Both the position numbers and the translations under genes were made by a program. 64,000 nt of DNA from Rhizobium skierniewicense (GTDB lineage Bacteria; Pseudomonadota; Alphaproteobacteria; Rhizobiales; Rhizobiaceae), in contig NZ_JACIDV010000002.1 of assembly GCF_014196515.1 (NCBI RefSeq), positions 415,924 through 479,923 of the forward strand, given 5' to 3'. Positions within the stretch are counted from its first letter, which is position 1. Each line of letters opens with the position of its first letter. The notes under the pieces were generated by a model that made no database searches, had not been told where the DNA came from, and worked only from the letters and a program-made list of their open reading frames with translations. This document shows positions 9,859-19,481 of this stretch, one piece after another.

Positions 9859-10767
9859 CTATGCCGGATCATAAATTCCACCCAGCGAAGGTGGACCGTC
9901 CGTCTCCACCTCGCCTTTTTCGATGAGGTCTTCGATGTGGGCGAGAACGGACAGCGCGGCAGCACCGTGCAGGCGCGGATCGGTACTGCGATAAATGATT
10001 TTTACCATCTCCGGTATCGTCCGGTCCCCCGCTCTGATGCGCGCCAGCACCGCCTTTTCACGCATGCGCCTGTGGGCGCGAAGGCCGCGCATGAAGGCCG
10101 TGGGTTCCTTCACCGGCCCGCCATGGCCGGGCAGAAACAAACGATCGTCGCGTTTCAGAAGCTTTGCCAGCGACGCCATGTAGTCGCTCATCGATCCATC
10201 CGGCGGTGCGACGATGGTGGTGGCCCAGGCCATCACATGATCCGCCGAAAAGACGATGCCGGTATCATCCAGCGCAAAGGCCGAATGATTGGCCGTGTGC
10301 CCGGGCGTGTGCAGTGCGGTCAGTGTCCAGCCGTCACCCGAAAGACTTTGTCCATCATCAAGCGCGATGTCAGGTACGAACGTGGTGTCGGAGCTTTCGG
10401 CAAACGGGTTGCGCTCACCTTCGTGCAACGGTCGTGCGGCACGATGCGGCCCTTCGGCCACGGTTAGCGCGCCGGTGGCTTGGGAAAGCCGTGCGGCGAG
10501 CGGCGAGTGATCCCGGTGTGTGTGGCTGACGAAAATATGCGTGACTTCCCGCCCGGCAAGCGCTGCCATCAAGGCTTGAAAATGCGTGTCATCGTCAGGG
10601 CCGGGATCGATGACAGCAACGGATTTATCACCGACGATGTAGCTGTTGGTACCATGAAAGGTGAAAGCCGAGGGATTGTTGACCGTGATGCGCTGAACGC
10701 CATGGGCTACTGGCACGGCAATGCCATAGGCGGGATCGAAGTCACGGTTGAATTCCGGGTCGGCCAT
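9859..10767 (-). CDS. MBL-fold metallo-hydrolase (LACTB2-like)
   Basis: 302-aa metallo-beta-lactamase-fold hydrolase. The metal-binding motif HTHRDH, a downstream His in HTPGHTANHS, and Asp/His in SADHV give a complete binuclear site. The C-terminal ~80 residues form a winged-helix-like tail (AHRRMREKAVLARI...), as in the LACTB2/hydroxyacylglutathione-hydrolase-like subgroup, so a nuclease or thioester hydrolase role is possible. The start at 10767 fits the family N-terminus; a longer frame runs into the cupin gene. It lies 16 bp after the cupin gene and 10 bp before the DCC gene, likely one transcript. Confidence 0.88.
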   Translation of the reverse strand: MADPEFNRDFDPAYGIAVPVAHGVQRITVNNPSAFTFHGTNSYIVGDKSVAVIDPGPDDDTHFQALMAALAGREVTHIFVSHTHRDHSPLAARLSQATGALTVAEGPHRAARPLHEGERNPFAESSDTTFVPDIALDDGQSLSGDGWTLTALHTPGHTANHSAFALDDTGIVFSADHVMAWATTIVAPPDGSMSDYMASLAKLLKRDDRLFLPGHGGPVKEPTAFMRGLRAHRRMREKAVLARIRAGDRTIPEMVKIIYRSTDPRLHGAAALSVLAHIEDLIEKGEVETDGPPSLGGIYDPA

Positions 10768-10783
10768 CGGGTCAGTCAGCGCT

Positions 10784-11080
10784 CTACTTGTATTCGATCT
10801 CGATGAAGGACATCGGTTCGCTGCCTGCATTGACCACATTGTGTGAAATGCCGGCCTCACGTCGGTAGGGCATACCCTTTGGCGTATCGACCCTGCGGCT
10901 GCCAGCTTCGTCTTCGATCAGGAAATGACAATCCGTCATCGGCACCACCACATAGCCCAGTCCGTGGGTGTGGTGGCCGGTATCGGCGCCGGGCTCGAAA
11001 TCCCAACGGATGATTCGCACCACGGCATCATCCAAAAGCGTTGTGGGAATAGCGGGTGGTCGGGCGGAATACTTGCTCAT
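10784..11080 (-). CDS. Small cupin-domain protein
   Basis: 98-aa single-domain cupin. Motif 1 residues are visible in PGADTGHHTHGLGYVVVP, and a second-motif His in REAGISHNVVN, so a metal centre is plausible. The substrate is unknown. The start ATG at 11080 is chosen over a longer frame that runs into the tRNA-Gln upstream region. It is the first gene of the minus-strand cupin-MBL-DCC group. Confidence 0.82.
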   Translation of the reverse strand: MSKYSARPPAIPTTLLDDAVVRIIRWDFEPGADTGHHTHGLGYVVVPMTDCHFLIEDEAGSRRVDTPKGMPYRREAGISHNVVNAGSEPMSFIEIEYK

Positions 11081-11252
11081 GAAACAGGTCACCGGAAGCG
11101 TGTGGAATGGCAGGTTCTCTTGTGACGTAACATGAAGCCTGGTGCGGACACACAAGAAATATTGTCCACGCCTCAACTTAATGATTGCCGCTGCCATTCG
11201 GCTTTGATAATCAGGCCCGGTTCAGGCAGTGGCGCTACGCCGTCTGCCCTGG

Positions 11253-11327
11253 TGGGGCGTCGCCAAGCGGTAAGGCACCGGTTTTTGGTACCGGCATTCC
11301 CAGGTTCGAATCCTGGCGCCCCAGCCA
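11253..11327 (+). tRNA. tRNA-Gln (anticodon TTG)
   Basis: A complete cloverleaf can be drawn. The 7-bp acceptor stem is TGGGGCG (11253-11259) with CGCCCCA (11317-11323), the discriminator is G, and CCA is encoded. The anticodon stem CCGGT/ACCGG closes a 7-nt loop TTTTGGT, whose positions 34-36 read TTG. The T-arm has GGTTCGAATCC. This identifies glutamine, codon CAA. It lies between the divergent cupin and DUF2161 genes. Confidence 0.97.
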
Positions 11328-11384
11328 CATTTTTTGTTTGTGCCAGCACGGCTAAAACCCCTTCCTCTTTGATCGTCGGCTTGC

Positions 11385-12047
11385 ATGGAAACCTCCCTCT
11401 ATCTTCCGGTCAAAACATTTCTGGAGGCCGCCGGCTATTCGGTCAAAGGGGAGATCGGCGGATGTGATCTGGTTGGAATCAATGCGGATGATCCACCTGT
11501 CATTGTGGTGTGTGAGTTGAAGCTGACTTTCAATCTGGAGCTCATCCTCCAGGCCGTCGACAGGGCGGCGATATCGGACGAGGTCTGGATTGCTGCTCGC
11601 ATCTCCGCCAAGGGCCGGGGTCGGGAGGCTGACAAACGATATCGCGATCTGTGTCGCCGTCTCGGCATCGGCATGCTTGGCGTCTCGGATCGTGGCGACG
11701 TCAGTGTCATCGTCGCTTCCGTCTCGCCCATGCCGCGCACCAACCCGAAGCGACGATCCATGCTTGTGCGTGAACATCAGAAAAGACGCGGCGATCCTGT
11801 CGTTGGCGGCAGCACGCGAACGCCCATGATGACGGCCTACCGCCAGCAGGCCCTCGGTTGCGCGGCGGCCCTGGCAGCAGAGCCGCTGCGCCTTCGCGAT
11901 GTGAGGGCGCGCATTCCTGACGCCGGCAAGATTTTACAATCCAATGTCTATGGCTGGTTCGAACGGCTGGACAGGGGCGTCTACGGCCTGACGGATGCCG
12001 GTCGCGAAGCTCTCGTCCGCTGGCCCCAGCCACCGGATGTGCCTTAG
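11385..12047 (+). CDS. DUF2161 family putative PD-(D/E)XK nuclease-like protein
   Basis: 220-aa cytoplasmic protein resembling the DUF2161 family of alphaproteobacteria. The N-terminal half has a restriction-endonuclease-like pattern: KTFLEAAGYSVKGEIGGCDLVG, then a Glu-x-Lys in VVCELKLTF. This is consistent with the D...ExK core of PD-(D/E)XK folds. The C-terminal third looks like a winged helix (LRDVRARIPDAGKIL...GWFERLDRGVYGLT). Family members are often annotated as phosphodiesterases without direct evidence. It follows tRNA-Gln by 57 bp and is convergent with the AI-2E gene; its TAG stop sits at the edge of a palindromic repeat. Confidence 0.7.
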   Translation: METSLYLPVKTFLEAAGYSVKGEIGGCDLVGINADDPPVIVVCELKLTFNLELILQAVDRAAISDEVWIAARISAKGRGREADKRYRDLCRRLGIGMLGVSDRGDVSVIVASVSPMPRTNPKRRSMLVREHQKRRGDPVVGGSTRTPMMTAYRQQALGCAAALAAEPLRLRDVRARIPDAGKILQSNVYGWFERLDRGVYGLTDAGREALVRWPQPPDVP

Positions 12048-12077
12048 CGCGTTTCCCTTTGACAAGGAGCGCTCTAA
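12045..12077. repeat. Short palindromic repeat, family of AGCGTTTCC elements (copy D)
   Basis: An imperfect palindrome TTAGCGCGTTTCC...GGAGCGCTCTAA lies exactly between two convergent genes and provides part of both TAG stop codons. It resembles the 31-bp element at 45222 and the ends of the longer repeat at 41531. A terminator role is likely. Confidence 0.6.
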
Positions 12078-14017
12078 GCGGCCTCAGTTGGTTTGACTGC
12101 TCTCAGTCTCGGGCGACCGACCTTGCGAGTGATGACCACCAGTTCTCGCGGGGCTGTGCGGGTCAACGCCAGTCTTGCAGCCTCGTTCAACGATGTCGCG
12201 ATGAAATCGGCGCTGATCTCTGCCGCATCGATCTGCGCGAAATTCTGCCCGTTTGCGGTTGGGACGAGGATACCGACCCGCATGGCGGGTTTTGCGCGTT
12301 TCAAACGGCGGATGATCTGACGTGCATGCGATTTGGAGTTGCCGTTGAGGAAACAAACGACAACCGTATCGATCCCATCAAGTCCCAGCTTCTGCGCGCC
12401 TCGACCGGCCAGTCCGGCAAAACTTGCAAACGATACGTCCGCGCCCTGGATATCGATGATCTGCGACAACATCGCCGATGCGGCGTCGTCTATCGAGCCT
12501 CGACCACCCAGGCACAAAACGGTTTGGTCACGGCCATCCGGCAGGACGGTGGGATCTTCGAGTACCGATGATGGGTCGGCCGCCTCTTCCTCGTTTTCCT
12601 CTTCCTCGGCAATATCGGAAAGATTTTCCACAAGGCTCAGCGAACTGGCGGAAAACAGCGCGATCTGCGCATCCGACATGACCCCGCGCTGCCTGTCCAT
12701 CTCACCCAACAGCAGAGCCGGAAGGCCCACCCTGTCATAATAATCGACCAGATATTCTTCCTTCAGATATTCCTCGGCATTGTCGATCGCCTCGTTCGGA
12801 TCGCCGGCCAGCAGTCTTTGATAGAGCTTTTCGTGCAGTTCCAGAACCGGTTCGTTGCCCAGCAGAACGTCGAGGAAACCAAACTGCGGAACATAGCGTC
12901 CCAGCACGACAAGGCAGACCGTCAGCGGTGTCGATAGCATCAGGCCGATAGGCCCCCAGAGCCAGGACCAGAAGATGGCGGACACGATGATCGCCAAAGG
13001 CGAAAGGCCGGTATGGGAGCCGTAGAGCCAGGGTTCGACGACATTGTTGCTGATCAACTCCGTCGTTATAAACAGCGCAGCGACCCACGCGACCAGCGAC
13101 CATCCCGGTGCGATGGCGAGAGCCAGAAACAGCGGGAGGATCATCCCGATGACGGGGCCGATATAGGGAACAAACCGCAAGACGAGCGTGAGCAGGCCCC
13201 ACAGAATTGCGTTGGGTATCCCCAGCACCCAAAGACCGATCGTGATCGGTAGCGCGTATAGCGCATTGACCACCAGTTGCATCAGAAGATATTTCCCGAC
13301 TCGCTTGCCTGCATCCTGCAAGGCGGCCGTGGTTCTGTGAAGGTCACTGAGGCCTACGAGCCTGATAAACCTGTCGCGCAGGTCTTCACGCTCCAAAAGC
13401 ATGAAAACAACAAGGACGATGACGAGGCCCGCCGTCGCAAACGGGCTGATCAAAGGCAGGATGAAGTTCCCCAGGGTTTGAAGCGGGTTGGTGCGCGATA
13501 CGATTTCGACCGGCATGGGCTCGCGTTGCGGAATTTCGGGAGCGGCTGTGTCCTGGCTTTCGACGGCCCGGACCTGAATTTCCGCTCCTACTTTTTCCAC
13601 CACCTTGCTCAGATGATCGAGCAGGCCGTTGCCGGCACCTGCCTGCGCAAGAACCTGCACCTTGCTGACGATATTGCGCTGATAGGTTGGAATGTTCTCG
13701 GCAAGGTTCGCCACCTGCGTCGCGACGATGAAGCTGAAAACCGCAATGGCGCTAAAGGCCGATATGACGGCGAAAATGACTGCCAGGATCTTTGGCACAG
13801 AGCGTTTGCGAAGGAACGAAACGATTGGGGCAAGCGTAAACGACAGGAGAAGCGAAAGCGCGAGTGGAATGAAGATTTCTTCACCAACGCGCAACACGAT
13901 AGCCACGCCGATGAGAATCACCACCGTTTTGCCCGACAACATACTTGTGGAGGCAGCATCGGTCTTGGGGTAGGTCGGGCCTGCGGTTACCGACTTGATC
14001 GTCTTTGAAAGGTCCAT
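12074..14017 (-). CDS. AI-2E family transporter with long C-terminal cytosolic domain
   Basis: 647-aa membrane protein. Residues ~30-380 form the AI-2E/UPF0118 permease core: an N-terminal pair of helices, a periplasmic-like insert of ~100 residues, then clustered helices with PYIGPVIGMILPLFLALAIA and the family-typical VVEPWLYG. The substrate is not predictable, since members include autoinducer-2 exporters and Na+/H+ antiporters. Residues ~390-647 are a soluble extension with an acidic Glu-run linker (AEEEENEEEAADPSS), then an alternating beta/alpha segment with VLCLGGRGSIDDAASAML and VGILVPTANG, resembling a Rossmann-like or B12-binding-like fold. The tail is basic. The extension is larger than in the minimal ~350-residue members. 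Confidence 0.85.
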   Translation of the reverse strand: MDLSKTIKSVTAGPTYPKTDAASTSMLSGKTVVILIGVAIVLRVGEEIFIPLALSLLLSFTLAPIVSFLRKRSVPKILAVIFAVISAFSAIAVFSFIVATQVANLAENIPTYQRNIVSKVQVLAQAGAGNGLLDHLSKVVEKVGAEIQVRAVESQDTAAPEIPQREPMPVEIVSRTNPLQTLGNFILPLISPFATAGLVIVLVVFMLLEREDLRDRFIRLVGLSDLHRTTAALQDAGKRVGKYLLMQLVVNALYALPITIGLWVLGIPNAILWGLLTLVLRFVPYIGPVIGMILPLFLALAIAPGWSLVAWVAALFITTELISNNVVEPWLYGSHTGLSPLAIIVSAIFWSWLWGPIGLMLSTPLTVCLVVLGRYVPQFGFLDVLLGNEPVLELHEKLYQRLLAGDPNEAIDNAEEYLKEEYLVDYYDRVGLPALLLGEMDRQRGVMSDAQIALFSASSLSLVENLSDIAEEEENEEEAADPSSVLEDPTVLPDGRDQTVLCLGGRGSIDDAASAMLSQIIDIQGADVSFASFAGLAGRGAQKLGLDGIDTVVVCFLNGNSKSHARQIIRRLKRAKPAMRVGILVPTANGQNFAQIDAAEISADFIATSLNEAARLALTRTAPRELVVITRKVGRPRLRAVKPTEAA

Positions 14018-14478
14018 GTTTTGTCCCGCCCTCTGCCCATTCGCTTCACCTTGTGGACCAATACGACAAAGAGCACCAGTGGATGTGCGATGGCTTTGGC
14101 AGGCTGGTCGAACGCGGTGAGGTGCAGTCGGCGTCGTGCCGCATGCAAGGCGGTGAACGCATGTCTTGTTGTGCGGTTCCTTATATAAGCGCTGAAGCGA
14201 TCATAAGCGCTCATATCTGTGGCTCGATTGTCGCTATATCCAGAGTTGGCCAGAAAATACGAGTCTTCCAGCTGGCAGTTTCGTTGCTCGCATCACCATC
14301 ATCTTGGCGTTCATTTAAAATCGGGAATCCCTCGATGGCCGGCACCGGGGCGTCGTCTTCTACCGAAGTAAAACACCGAAAATCCGCGGAAGCTTCCTCT
14401 GTTTACAAGAAACATGCATTGCGAGACGAACAAGAACTCCTTTAAAAGCTTGTTGTGTTTTTGCGTGTGGAGTTGTGA
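14018..14478. other. Intergenic region between divergent AI-2E and sensor kinase genes
   Basis: 461 bp with no convincing ORF. It must hold both divergent promoters. No operator or RNA structure was recognised with confidence. Confidence 0.5.
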
Positions 14479-16884
14479 ATGCCTGCAGGTTCTTCCCGGC
14501 CGTCCTATCTGCCTGCCACTGGCGAGACAGCCGACCTTATCCATCAGTTCGATTGGTCCACGACCGCGCTGGGACCCATCGAATTTTGGAGTTCCACCAT
14601 TCGCACGGCTGTCGGGATGATGCTGCGTTCGCCCGTCGCCATCGCCACGCTTTGGGGTGATGACGGCGTGATGATCTATAACGATGCCTATACGGAGATT
14701 GCAGGTGAAAGACATCCCGGGCTGCTGGGCTCGAAGGTGCGCGAAGGCTGGCCTGAAGCATCTGACTTCAACGGCAATGTCATGAAAACCGGGATGGCCG
14801 GCAAGACGCTGTCCTATAAGGATCAGGAATTTACGCTTTTCAGAAACGGTGCTGCCGAAACTGTCTGGCTGGATCTCGACTACTCCCCCATTGTCGATGA
14901 CGCAGGCGTAACCGTTGGTGTCTTGGCCGTCGTCAGGGATACGTCCGAGCGTGTAAAGGCCGCAAGACAGTTGGAGGCTCTGAACGAAGACCTTGAGCGT
15001 CAAGTGCTGGAACGGGTTCTGGAGCAGGGTACGACCTGGAACATAAATCCCGACATGCTGGCCGTTGTCAGCATGGAAGGCCGCTTTCTCGCCACCAACC
15101 CGGCATGGGGCAAGACGCTGGGATACACTGCGCATGAAATGCGCGGCCTCATCTATACCGATCTTTTACATCCTGACGATATTCCAAAAGCGAGGGCCGC
15201 ATTGGCCACTCTGATGTCTGGGGAAGCGGTGATCGGTACCGAAAACCGGTATCGGACGAAGGACGGCGCTTACAGGTGGGTTTCCTGGATTTGTGTGCCT
15301 GATAACGGAAAAATCTACTGCATCGTTCGTGACGTGACCGACGAGAAAACCACACGTGCCGAGCGTGATCAGTTATGGCGGCTTTCGCAGGACATGCTGG
15401 CACGGGCCAACTATGGCGGCGAAATATCAGCGGTCAACCCGGCCTGGAGCGCCGTTCTTGGTTGGAGCGAGCAGGAGCTTCTCGCCAACCCCTATACCGA
15501 AATCATTCATCCGCAGGACGTGCCAAGAACGACGGCGGCTCTGGTGGAGATGGCCGAGACCGGTCACCCGACGAGGTTCGAGAACCGCATCCTGACCAAG
15601 ACTGGGGTCTGGACCCCCATCGACTGGACCGTGTCGCCAGAGGCCGACAATGTCAATTTCATTGCGGTTGGTCGAGACCTGTCTGAATACAAGGCTCGGG
15701 AAGCCGAACTCGAGGATGCTCAGGAGCAGTTGCGTCAGGCGCAGAAGATCGAGGCGATCGGCCAGCTTACGGGTGGACTGGCGCATGACTTCAACAATAT
15801 CCTTGCCGGTATCGGCGGAAGTCTGGAGATGATGTCGACGCGTCTGGCGCAGGGGCGTGTTGGTGAGTTGGACCGCTATCTGGTCGGTGCGACCGCCGCC
15901 ACCAAACGCGCGGCTGCATTGACACAGCGCCTGCTCGCTTTTTCCCGTCGGCAAACGCTGGACCCGAAGCCCACCGATCTCAACAGCCTCGTCATCGGCA
16001 TGCTCGAACTGATCCATCGCAGCATAGGCCCGAGCATCGACGTCGAAACGGCGCCGGCACAGGATTTGTGGATGACCTTCGTCGACGCCGGTCAGCTGGA
16101 AAATGCGTTGCTGAACCTTTGCATCAATGCCCGTGACGCCATGCCTGAAGGCGGCAAGCTTACCATCGAGACTGGAAACCAATGGCTGGATGAGCGCGCC
16201 GCAAGGGAGCAGGGCCTGAAACCCGGCCAATACGTTTCCCTTTGCGTCAGCGATACCGGCACGGGTATGTCGGCAGAGGTGATTTCCCGCGCCTTCGACC
16301 CGTTCTATACGACAAAACCGATAGGGCAGGGCACGGGCCTTGGCCTTTCCATGGTGCATGGCTTTGCCGGGCAGTCCGATGGCGCTGTGCGCATCGATTC
16401 CAAGATCGGCGACGGCACGACGATTTGCATTTACCTGCCACGCCACGGCAACGAGACATATGTCGAAACACCCGGTGCAGAGCAACAGCCGCCCGCACCA
16501 CAATCAAGTGGCAACGAGACGATCCTTGTTGTAGATGACGAACCACTGGTGCGAATGTTCGCAGTCGAGCAGCTGGAAGATCTTGGTTACACGGTTCTGG
16601 AAGCCGACGACGGACCATCCGCGCTGGCCATTCTCAACTCCGAACGCCCGATCAACCTGCTCGTCACCGATGTCGGATTGCCCAATGGCATGAACGGTCG
16701 GCAACTGGCCGAAGCCGCCAGACTGTCGCGGCCCGATCTGGGCGTGCTGTTCATCACAGGCTACGCCGAAAACGCCGTCTTGAACCACGGCCACCTGGAA
16801 CACGGCATGCATGTGATGACAAAACCGTTCCAGACAGACCTTTTTGCCCGCAAGGTGAAGGACCTTATCGGACGCCGCTCATAG
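14479..16884 (+). CDS. Hybrid sensor histidine kinase with PAS domains and receiver
   Basis: 801-aa soluble sensor. Three PAS-type domains occupy about residues 30-170, 185-300 and 305-415; the first resembles those following an ALGPIEFW motif in rhizobial kinases. A HisKA segment follows with the phospho-acceptor His in GGLAHDFNNIL. The HATPase_c has its N box (LCINARDAM), G1 (VSDTGTGMS), F box (FDPFYTTK) and G2 (GQGTGLGLSM). A C-terminal receiver has VVDDEP, the phospho-Asp in VTDVGLP, and the conserved Lys in TKPF. No transmembrane helix is present, so sensing is cytoplasmic. No output regulator is adjacent. Confidence 0.93.
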   Translation: MPAGSSRPSYLPATGETADLIHQFDWSTTALGPIEFWSSTIRTAVGMMLRSPVAIATLWGDDGVMIYNDAYTEIAGERHPGLLGSKVREGWPEASDFNGNVMKTGMAGKTLSYKDQEFTLFRNGAAETVWLDLDYSPIVDDAGVTVGVLAVVRDTSERVKAARQLEALNEDLERQVLERVLEQGTTWNINPDMLAVVSMEGRFLATNPAWGKTLGYTAHEMRGLIYTDLLHPDDIPKARAALATLMSGEAVIGTENRYRTKDGAYRWVSWICVPDNGKIYCIVRDVTDEKTTRAERDQLWRLSQDMLARANYGGEISAVNPAWSAVLGWSEQELLANPYTEIIHPQDVPRTTAALVEMAETGHPTRFENRILTKTGVWTPIDWTVSPEADNVNFIAVGRDLSEYKAREAELEDAQEQLRQAQKIEAIGQLTGGLAHDFNNILAGIGGSLEMMSTRLAQGRVGELDRYLVGATAATKRAAALTQRLLAFSRRQTLDPKPTDLNSLVIGMLELIHRSIGPSIDVETAPAQDLWMTFVDAGQLENALLNLCINARDAMPEGGKLTIETGNQWLDERAAREQGLKPGQYVSLCVSDTGTGMSAEVISRAFDPFYTTKPIGQGTGLGLSMVHGFAGQSDGAVRIDSKIGDGTTICIYLPRHGNETYVETPGAEQQPPAPQSSGNETILVVDDEPLVRMFAVEQLEDLGYTVLEADDGPSALAILNSERPINLLVTDVGLPNGMNGRQLAEAARLSRPDLGVLFITGYAENAVLNHGHLEHGMHVMTKPFQTDLFARKVKDLIGRRS

Positions 16885-16890
16885 GATAAT

Positions 16891-16921
16891 GCTTCAGGTG
16901 GCGATCGTAACCACCTGAAGC
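16891..16921. terminator. Bidirectional hairpin between convergent kinase and mqo genes
   Basis: A perfect 11-bp stem GCTTCAGGTGG / CCACCTGAAGC with a 9-nt loop. It lies in the 47-bp gap between the two convergent stop codons. There is no long T-tract, so its strength is uncertain. Confidence 0.65.
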
Positions 16922-16931
16922 CGCAGCAAAT

Positions 16932-18656
16932 TCAAGGTGCCAGATCACCCACACGCTGTGCGGGCACAGTGTCCGATGCCGCAGGTGCGGCAGACGCGGC
17001 CTGCGCCAGGGATGCCATGTCGATCTTTGGCGGTGTTGGCAGCTGCAGGTGTTCGCTTGTGTAGGCCCATTCCTGCATGACCTTGTCTGGGTCGCCGTTC
17101 AGCTTCGTACCATAGCTTGGAACGATCTGACGGATCTTGGCCTGCCATTCCGGGCTTGCGACCTTTTCGGCAAAGACCTTTTCCAGAACCTGCAACATGA
17201 TGGGAGCGGCGGTGGAAGCACCCGGCGAGGCACCGAGCAGTGCAGCAATGCTGCCGTCCTTGGCGCTGACGATTTCGGTGCCCAGCTTCAAGACACCGCC
17301 CTTGTCTGCGTCGCGTTTGATGATCTGCACGCGCTGGCCCGCCTGCCACAAACGCCATTCGCCTTGGCTGGCTCCGGGGAAGTATTCCTGCAATGCCGCA
17401 AAGCGGTCGTCGTCGGACAGCATCAACTGTCCGGCCAGATATTCCACCAGTGGAAATTCATCCATGCCCACGCTCATCATCGGCCATGCATTGCTCATGG
17501 TGGTCGATGTCAGCAGGTCGAAATACGAGCCTTCCTTGAGGAATTTCGTGGAGAATGTCGCAAAGGGTCCAAACAGAATGACGCGCTTGCCGCCGATGAC
17601 GCGCGTATCGAGATGTGGCACCGACATCGGTGGAGAGCCGACGGATGCCTTACCGTAAGCCTTGGCCAGATGCAGCATCGTGACATCGGGATTTTCGTTG
17701 ACGAGGAACGAGCCGCCAACCGGGAAGCCCGCGTAATCCTCACCTTCGGGAATGCCAGACATCTGCAAGAGATGCAACGCACCACCACCGGCGCCGACGA
17801 ACAGGAACTTGGCGTCCACCGTGTGGGATGTGCCGTCCTTCATGTTGCTGTAGCTGACGCGCCACGTGCCGTCGGCATTGCGCTCGATGCCATCGACTTC
17901 ACTGGAAACCTGCAAATTGAAATTCTGCTGGCTCTTCAGGTGGGCCACGAACTGGCGGGTGATCTCACCGAATTCCATGTCTGTGCCAAGCGGAGACCAC
18001 GTCGCACCAATCTTCTGGCCAGGGTCGCGGCCTTCCATCATCAGCGGAACCCATCTCTTGATCTCGTCAGGGTCGCTGGAATACTGCATGCCGGCAAATA
18101 GCGGGCTGGCCTTCAACGCCTCATAGCGTTTTTCCAGATAGGAAATGTTTTCATCCCCCCACACGAAGCTCATATGCGGCGTATGGTTGATGAAGGACCG
18201 TGGGTTCTTCAAGACGCCGTTGCGGACCTGCCATGCCCAGAACTGGCGGGAGATCTGGAAGGACTCGTTGATTTCGATCGCCTTGGAAATGTCGATGCCG
18301 CCATTGGCGGTTTCCGGCGTGTAGTTCAGTTCCGCCAGAGCCGAGTGACCGGTACCGGCGTTGTTCCAACCATTGGAGCTTTCCAGCGCGACCGCATCGA
18401 GACGTTCCAGCATGTCGATGGACCATGTCGGTTCGAGTTCATGCAGCCAGACGCCGAGCGTGGCGCTCATGATGCCGCCGCCGACCAGAAGAACATCGAC
18501 TTTTCTGTCCGCAGTCTGCGCCACCGCCGTCGCGCCCGGCACCGCCGCAGCGGCAAGACCAGCCAATGCCGTCCCCAGCACCTGGCGGCGGTTCATGGTG
18601 AGGTTGTCGCGAGAAAATCCGGCAGTCAGGCCGTTGCCCTTGTCTTTTACGGTCAC
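16932..18656 (-). CDS. mqo: Malate:quinone oxidoreductase with Tat signal
   Basis: FAD-dependent, membrane-associated oxidation of L-malate to oxaloacetate with electrons passed to quinone. The core begins with the dinucleotide-binding [16 protein letters not shown] and continues with [17 protein letters not shown], both typical of Mqo. The N-terminus carries a twin-arginine motif NRRQVLG followed by an Ala-rich h-region ending in ATAVA, so this enzyme looks exported, unlike the usual cytoplasmic-face form. I place the start at GTG 18656 because AGGAAA lies 6 nt upstream; ATGs at 18686 and 18596 lack such a site. That gives 574 aa. Confidence 0.87.
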   Translation of the reverse strand: MTVKDKGNGLTAGFSRDNLTMNRRQVLGTALAGLAAAAVPGATAVAQTADRKVDVLLVGGGIMSATLGVWLHELEPTWSIDMLERLDAVALESSNGWNNAGTGHSALAELNYTPETANGGIDISKAIEINESFQISRQFWAWQVRNGVLKNPRSFINHTPHMSFVWGDENISYLEKRYEALKASPLFAGMQYSSDPDEIKRWVPLMMEGRDPGQKIGATWSPLGTDMEFGEITRQFVAHLKSQQNFNLQVSSEVDGIERNADGTWRVSYSNMKDGTSHTVDAKFLFVGAGGGALHLLQMSGIPEGEDYAGFPVGGSFLVNENPDVTMLHLAKAYGKASVGSPPMSVPHLDTRVIGGKRVILFGPFATFSTKFLKEGSYFDLLTSTTMSNAWPMMSVGMDEFPLVEYLAGQLMLSDDDRFAALQEYFPGASQGEWRLWQAGQRVQIIKRDADKGGVLKLGTEIVSAKDGSIAALLGASPGASTAAPIMLQVLEKVFAEKVASPEWQAKIRQIVPSYGTKLNGDPDKVMQEWAYTSEHLQLPTPPKIDMASLAQAASAAPAASDTVPAQRVGDLAP

Positions 18657-19013
18657 GTCTTTTCCTAAGCTTTTGATGATTTTCATTTTGTGCGGCGCAA
18701 TAACGCAATCGATCCTGTAAGACAACTCTTGCCAGGTGACCACATACGACCACCTTGGCCGGTCGATTTTTGAGGGAAGCGGGTGGCGGGAGTGTCGAAA
18801 AGCAGGCGCAAAAACGGCGAACGAGGCATTTTGCCTTATTTTTCCGTACTATAAGGCCCGGTGCGCCAGGTCGCACAATCCAGGTGCTCGCCGTCTTTGC
18901 AAGCAGTGCAACTCTATAATATCACGACATGCGCCAAACGCATAACAGATGTGCGCGGCTCATTTTCATCGCAACAGCGAAAAGCCGACGGCATCAGAAC
19001 GATCTGAAGAGCC
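18657..19013. other. Intergenic region upstream of mqo
   Basis: About 360 bp without a supported gene. It contains the mqo promoter region; no operator was identified. Confidence 0.4.
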
Positions 19014-19046
19014 CAAAAAAATCCCGCCGAAGGTGTCTTCGGCGGG
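19014..19046 (-). terminator. Rho-independent terminator of the lipoprotein gene
   Basis: A perfect 10-bp stem CCCGCCGAAG / CTTCGGCGGG (19023-19046) with tetraloop GTGT. On the minus strand it is followed by ATTTTTTT. It lies 25 bp past the stop of the gene at 19071. Confidence 0.92.
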
Positions 19047-19070
19047 CAATGTCGTTTGGGCTGTCAGCTA

Positions 19071-19481
19071 TCAATTCGCTGCGAGGAATTCCGCACAGTA
19101 GCTTGGGCCGTTGACGCCTGGACGGTCGGATACGGTGCGAATAGAGCGGATCGTGTAGTCAGAACCCACCGTCAACTGGACGGTGCAAGACAGGTAGACC
19201 TTGCGTGCAGACGACGTCTGGCGGCCGCGTTTGCCATCTTTACCCTCGTCAAACTTCGCCGGAACAGTCGTGGTCTTGTAACCGCCGCGCCATGTGAAGG
19301 TGGTGCTGCTGCCATTGTCGGTATCGCTCAGCGGCGGACCGAATTTGGCGAAGAAAATGCCAGCCGATTGGCCGACCCAACGGGTTTCAACAGCGCTTTT
19401 TGGAGCAAGCGAAGGAGTGGTGGTGGTGCAAGCGGAAAGGGCAATGGCGAGCCCTGCCAATGTTACGCTGCGAAAACGCAT
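19071..19481 (-). CDS. Putative outer-membrane lipoprotein of unknown function
   Basis: 136-aa predicted lipoprotein. The signal peptide MRFRSVTLAGLAIALSAC has a clean lipobox (LSAC), with Cys as the first mature residue followed by TTTT. The mature domain is short, rich in Thr/Ser and beta-forming residues, with two further Cys (LSCTVQL and SYCAEF) that could form a disulfide. The ATG at 19481 is preceded by AAGGA. It is a stand-alone gene with its own terminator. I do not recognise the domain. Confidence 0.8.
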   Translation of the reverse strand: MRFRSVTLAGLAIALSACTTTTPSLAPKSAVETRWVGQSAGIFFAKFGPPLSDTDNGSSTTFTWRGGYKTTTVPAKFDEGKDGKRGRQTSSARKVYLSCTVQLTVGSDYTIRSIRTVSDRPGVNGPSYCAEFLAAN

